Below are positions 31,413 to 33,421 of a stretch of 33,421 nucleotides of DNA, in pieces. Below the pieces are notes generated by a model, which was not told where the DNA came from, did no database searches, and saw nothing but the letters and a program-made list of their open reading frames with translations. Made by a program: the position numbers and the translations under genes. Source of the DNA: Spirosoma profusum (GTDB lineage: Bacteria; Bacteroidota; Bacteroidia; Cytophagales; Spirosomataceae); the NCBI RefSeq assembly GCF_014699005.1, contig NZ_JACWZY010000053.1, positions 1-33,421 of the forward strand, given 5' to 3'. The stretch's first letter is position 1. Each line of letters opens with the position of its first letter.

Positions 31413-31781
31413 ATGAATAATCCATTTGAACCAATTAACGCCCGGTTAACAAACCTAGAAGCGTTAACACTAGAAGTCCTGCAATATTTGCGTAGTGGGC
31501 AAGCAGGTGACAAAAATGACACCACTCCTTATGAAAATTTCGACTGGCTCTGCCAAGTCTGTAAAGGAATTCCACCAAGCACACTACGCATTAAATCGGC
31601 TGCTGGTGAAATTCCGGGAGTAGTTAAATTTGGTAAACGGGTTCTCTATGAAAAAGCGGTAGTACTGAACTGGCTACGTAGTCAGTCGAGCCAGCCATTA
31701 GATCCTGCATTAATCGAGCAGCGGGCAGAGCAGCAGATAAAATGCCAGCTCAATCGGAAAAAAGGAGGTGTGGCAGCATGA
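31413..31781 (+). CDS. Helix-turn-helix (excisionase-like, MerR-fold) protein
   Basis: A 122-aa small DNA-binding protein. Residues 1-30 (NPFEPINARLTNLEALTLEVLQYL) form a short coiled-coil. The middle (FDWLCQVCKGIPPSTLRIKSAAGEIPGVVKFGKRVLYEKAVVLNWL) matches the HTH_17 winged-helix pattern of excisionases and element regulators, ending with the wing and the W-L helix. The basic tail is cut by the VRR-NUC start, which overlaps its stop (ATGA at 31778-31781). It probably controls or assists excision of the element. Confidence 0.83.
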   Translation: MNNPFEPINARLTNLEALTLEVLQYLRSGQAGDKNDTTPYENFDWLCQVCKGIPPSTLRIKSAAGEIPGVVKFGKRVLYEKAVVLNWLRSQSSQPLDPALIEQRAEQQIKCQLNRKKGGVAA

Positions 31782-32197
31782 GCCACCTACCCGCCTTCCG
31801 CCAACTCCAGAACTTCATCGGCGAACAGACTGCCCGTAAACCACGTAAGAAGGGCGTAAAGCCAGAATCGGCTAATGCCCTCACTCGTCGGATAGTTGAG
31901 CATATCCGTAACCGGGGCCACTTCGCCACTCGCCTGCAATCAACTGGTACCTACCGAGATGATCTAAAAAAATTCGTGCCCAGTCAGCAACGTCTAGGCT
32001 TGCCCGATGTGATGGCCGTAGTTGGTGGTCGCTCTGCTTTTATCGAAATCAAAGTAGGTAGGGATACTCTTAGTAAAGATCAAAAGAAAGCCATTGCAGA
32101 ACTGCAACAGGCAGGCGCTGCGGTCTTCATTGCTCATGATTTCGACTCCTTCCAAGCTTGGTTTCAAGCCGAGTTTCTCACCCCGCCCTTCGCATAA
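31778..32197 (+). CDS. VRR-NUC domain nuclease
   Basis: A 139-aa PD-(D/E)XK nuclease. The core is D77 in GLPDVMAVV, then E90 and K92 in AFIEIKVG, followed by KDQKKAIAELQQAGAAVFIAHDF, the characteristic end of VRR-NUC domains. The N-terminal 45 residues are basic. ATG 31778 overlaps the preceding stop and has a strong AAAGGAGGTG ribosome-binding sequence 8-17 nt upstream, unusual in this phylum. Such stand-alone nucleases are frequent in phages and integrative elements and may process replication or recombination intermediates. Confidence 0.87.
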   Translation: MSHLPAFRQLQNFIGEQTARKPRKKGVKPESANALTRRIVEHIRNRGHFATRLQSTGTYRDDLKKFVPSQQRLGLPDVMAVVGGRSAFIEIKVGRDTLSKDQKKAIAELQQAGAAVFIAHDFDSFQAWFQAEFLTPPFA

Positions 32198-32215
32198 TCC
32201 CACTCACAAAAAAGC

Positions 32216-32244
32216 CGCCCTGGGCCCAAACCAGAACGGCTGAA
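32216..32244 (+). promoter_or_regulatory. Small imperfect hairpin before the DUF3987 gene
   Basis: AGCCG, CTGG, a short loop, CCAG and CGGCT can pair with a 2x2 internal loop. It lies between the VRR-NUC stop and the ATG at 32258. It could be a weak terminator or attenuator; no T-run follows. Confidence 0.3.
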
Positions 32245-32257
32245 AATCATCACGACT

Positions 32258-33421
32258 ATGCCTGAAAGTACGTACGAAGATACGCAAATTGACGTAGAAA
32301 TAGAAGAAGGTTTTGATCCTGATCAACTGAAGCAACCAAACCAACAAACTTATTCGACAGAGGACGAATGGCTACCTCCCCAGCCGATTACTACCGATCT
32401 ATTGCCGGTTTTACCTCTTCTGCCGGAGATGATTCCCGAGCCTTTACGCCCCTGGCTGACTGACAATGCCTACCGTATGAAGTGCCCCCTAGACTTTGTG
32501 GCTTCACCGGCGCTGGTTATGCTCTCTGCCCTGATTGGTACCCGGCTTACCATATTACCCAAGACTAGAGATGACTGGACCATTGTCCCCAATCTGTGGG
32601 GGGCGATTATTGGCGATCCATCCAGTATGAAAACCCCCTCATCCAGTGCCGTTTTTAAGCCCCTGACCCGTTTGGTACTCGCTGCTCAGGAAAAGTTTGA
32701 AGGAGAGATTCGGACGTATGAAATGGAAATGGTGGAATATGAAGCCCAGAAAAAGGCCCATGCAGCGCAAGCGCAGGACCGACATAAAGGCAAGACCATC
32801 GACAACCCGGTTAGCTATCCCGAAGCGCCCACAAAACCCAAAGAACGGCGCTATATAGCCAATGACCCCACCACCGAAAAGCTGGCTGACCTGCTGAATG
32901 AAAATCCAACGGGTATCCTGGTGAGCCGGGATGAGTTGATCGCCTTGCTTGCTACCTGGGAAAAGAGTGGGCGGGAGCAGGACCGGGCTTTCTACCTGGA
33001 AGGCTGGAACGGTAGCGGGTCCATTACTATCGACCGAATTGCCCGCGGCACTTCTCATGTGAAGTTTATCTGTATCTCACTCTTTGGGGGCATTCAGCCC
33101 GCTAAACTGCTGGGCTACCTTCGAGCGGCCACTGAATACGATAACGATGGTTTTGTACAGCGGTTGCAACTGGCGGTTTACCCCGATAAGGTCCCCTGGG
33201 CATATACTGATGAATATCCAGATAAACACGCCCGCGATAAGGCATTTGCCCTGATTCAACAACTCGCGGATTCTGACTTCTCTACTATTGCTTACCAGGC
33301 TGACGAATACAACCGCTTTCCCTATACCCGATTTGAGCCAGCCGCTCAGGAAGTCTTTAAGACTTGGCTGACCGAGTGGGAAACCGAGGTGCTACCCAAT
33401 GAGAGCGGGCTATTACTGGAG
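32258..33421 (+). CDS. DUF3987 primase/helicase-like protein (partial, runs off the window)
   Basis: 388 codons are present with no stop. The N-terminal ~60 residues are acidic and low complexity. From LPLLPEMIPEPLRPWLTDNAYRMKCPLDFVASPALVMLSALIG on, the sequence matches DUF3987, a P-loop protein found in phages and integrative elements next to primase modules. The Walker A-like loop is G119-DPSSM-K125-T126 in IIGDPSSMKTPSSS. Residues ~135-200 are a charged helical insert. LLNENPTGILVSRDELIALL is the Walker B-like region, followed by the GSGSITIDRIARGTSHVKFICISLFGGIQPAKL strand-turn segment typical of the family. It probably takes part in element replication or mobilisation. ATG 32258 is preferred: in frame, and 60 nt after the nuclease stop. 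Confidence 0.88.
   Translation, partial: MPESTYEDTQIDVEIEEGFDPDQLKQPNQQTYSTEDEWLPPQPITTDLLPVLPLLPEMIPEPLRPWLTDNAYRMKCPLDFVASPALVMLSALIGTRLTILPKTRDDWTIVPNLWGAIIGDPSSMKTPSSSAVFKPLTRLVLAAQEKFEGEIRTYEMEMVEYEAQKKAHAAQAQDRHKGKTIDNPVSYPEAPTKPKERRYIANDPTTEKLADLLNENPTGILVSRDELIALLATWEKSGREQDRAFYLEGWNGSGSITIDRIARGTSHVKFICISLFGGIQPAKLLGYLRAATEYDNDGFVQRLQLAVYPDKVPWAYTDEYPDKHARDKAFALIQQLADSDFSTIAYQADEYNRFPYTRFEPAAQEVFKTWLTEWETEVLPNESGLLLE

Overview
The window looks like a chromosomal segment from the Bacteroidota, most likely Cytophagales close to Spirosoma. The evidence is a SusC/SusD pair, a LytTR two-component remnant, RagB-type lipoprotein export, few Shine-Dalgarno sequences and promoters with the Bacteroidota -7 element TAnnTTTG. 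The genus is an inference from gene style.

Left flank (1-2718): an Imm33/DUF2185-type immunity gene flanked by two imperfect ~100-bp direct repeats. Next comes a LytTR response regulator whose sensor kinase is cut off and fused head-on to the 3' part of a tyrosine recombinase gene, marking an old rearrangement or excision scar.

Centre (2719-19898): a dense array of eight intact AraC-family regulator genes and one decayed copy, all paralogous. They are interleaved with small effector genes: three Tat-signal cupins, one cytosolic cupin, three paralogous polytopic membrane proteins, an O-methyltransferase and a secreted alpha/beta hydrolase. The usual order is effector first, AraC gene second. 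Ten transcription units carry the same 16-bp motif (about YGYCRATTTTYTACCA). In six of them the motif lies exactly 26 nt upstream of a TTTG -7 element; three more keep the spacing with a weaker -7 element, and one is 25 nt away. This is the strongest new signal here: a self-contained regulon with a fixed promoter architecture, in which regulators and effectors were amplified together. Uma2, YjbR/MmcQ and GNAT genes sit in the array on the opposite strand and lack the motif.

Right of the array (19899-28165): a secreted S9 (DPP-IV-like) peptidase, a class C-type serine hydrolase, and a SusD/SusC outer-membrane uptake pair ending in a long perfect hairpin.

Right end (28690-33421): an integrative element. 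A 3' fragment of a tRNA(CAU) gene with its terminator lies next to a tyrosine integrase. The element then carries an AT-rich unknown gene, an excisionase-like HTH gene, a VRR-NUC nuclease and a DUF3987 primase/helicase-like gene that runs off the window. The pentamer TACGT/ACGTA is several-fold rarer in this element than in the neighbouring S9 peptidase gene, which fits foreign origin.
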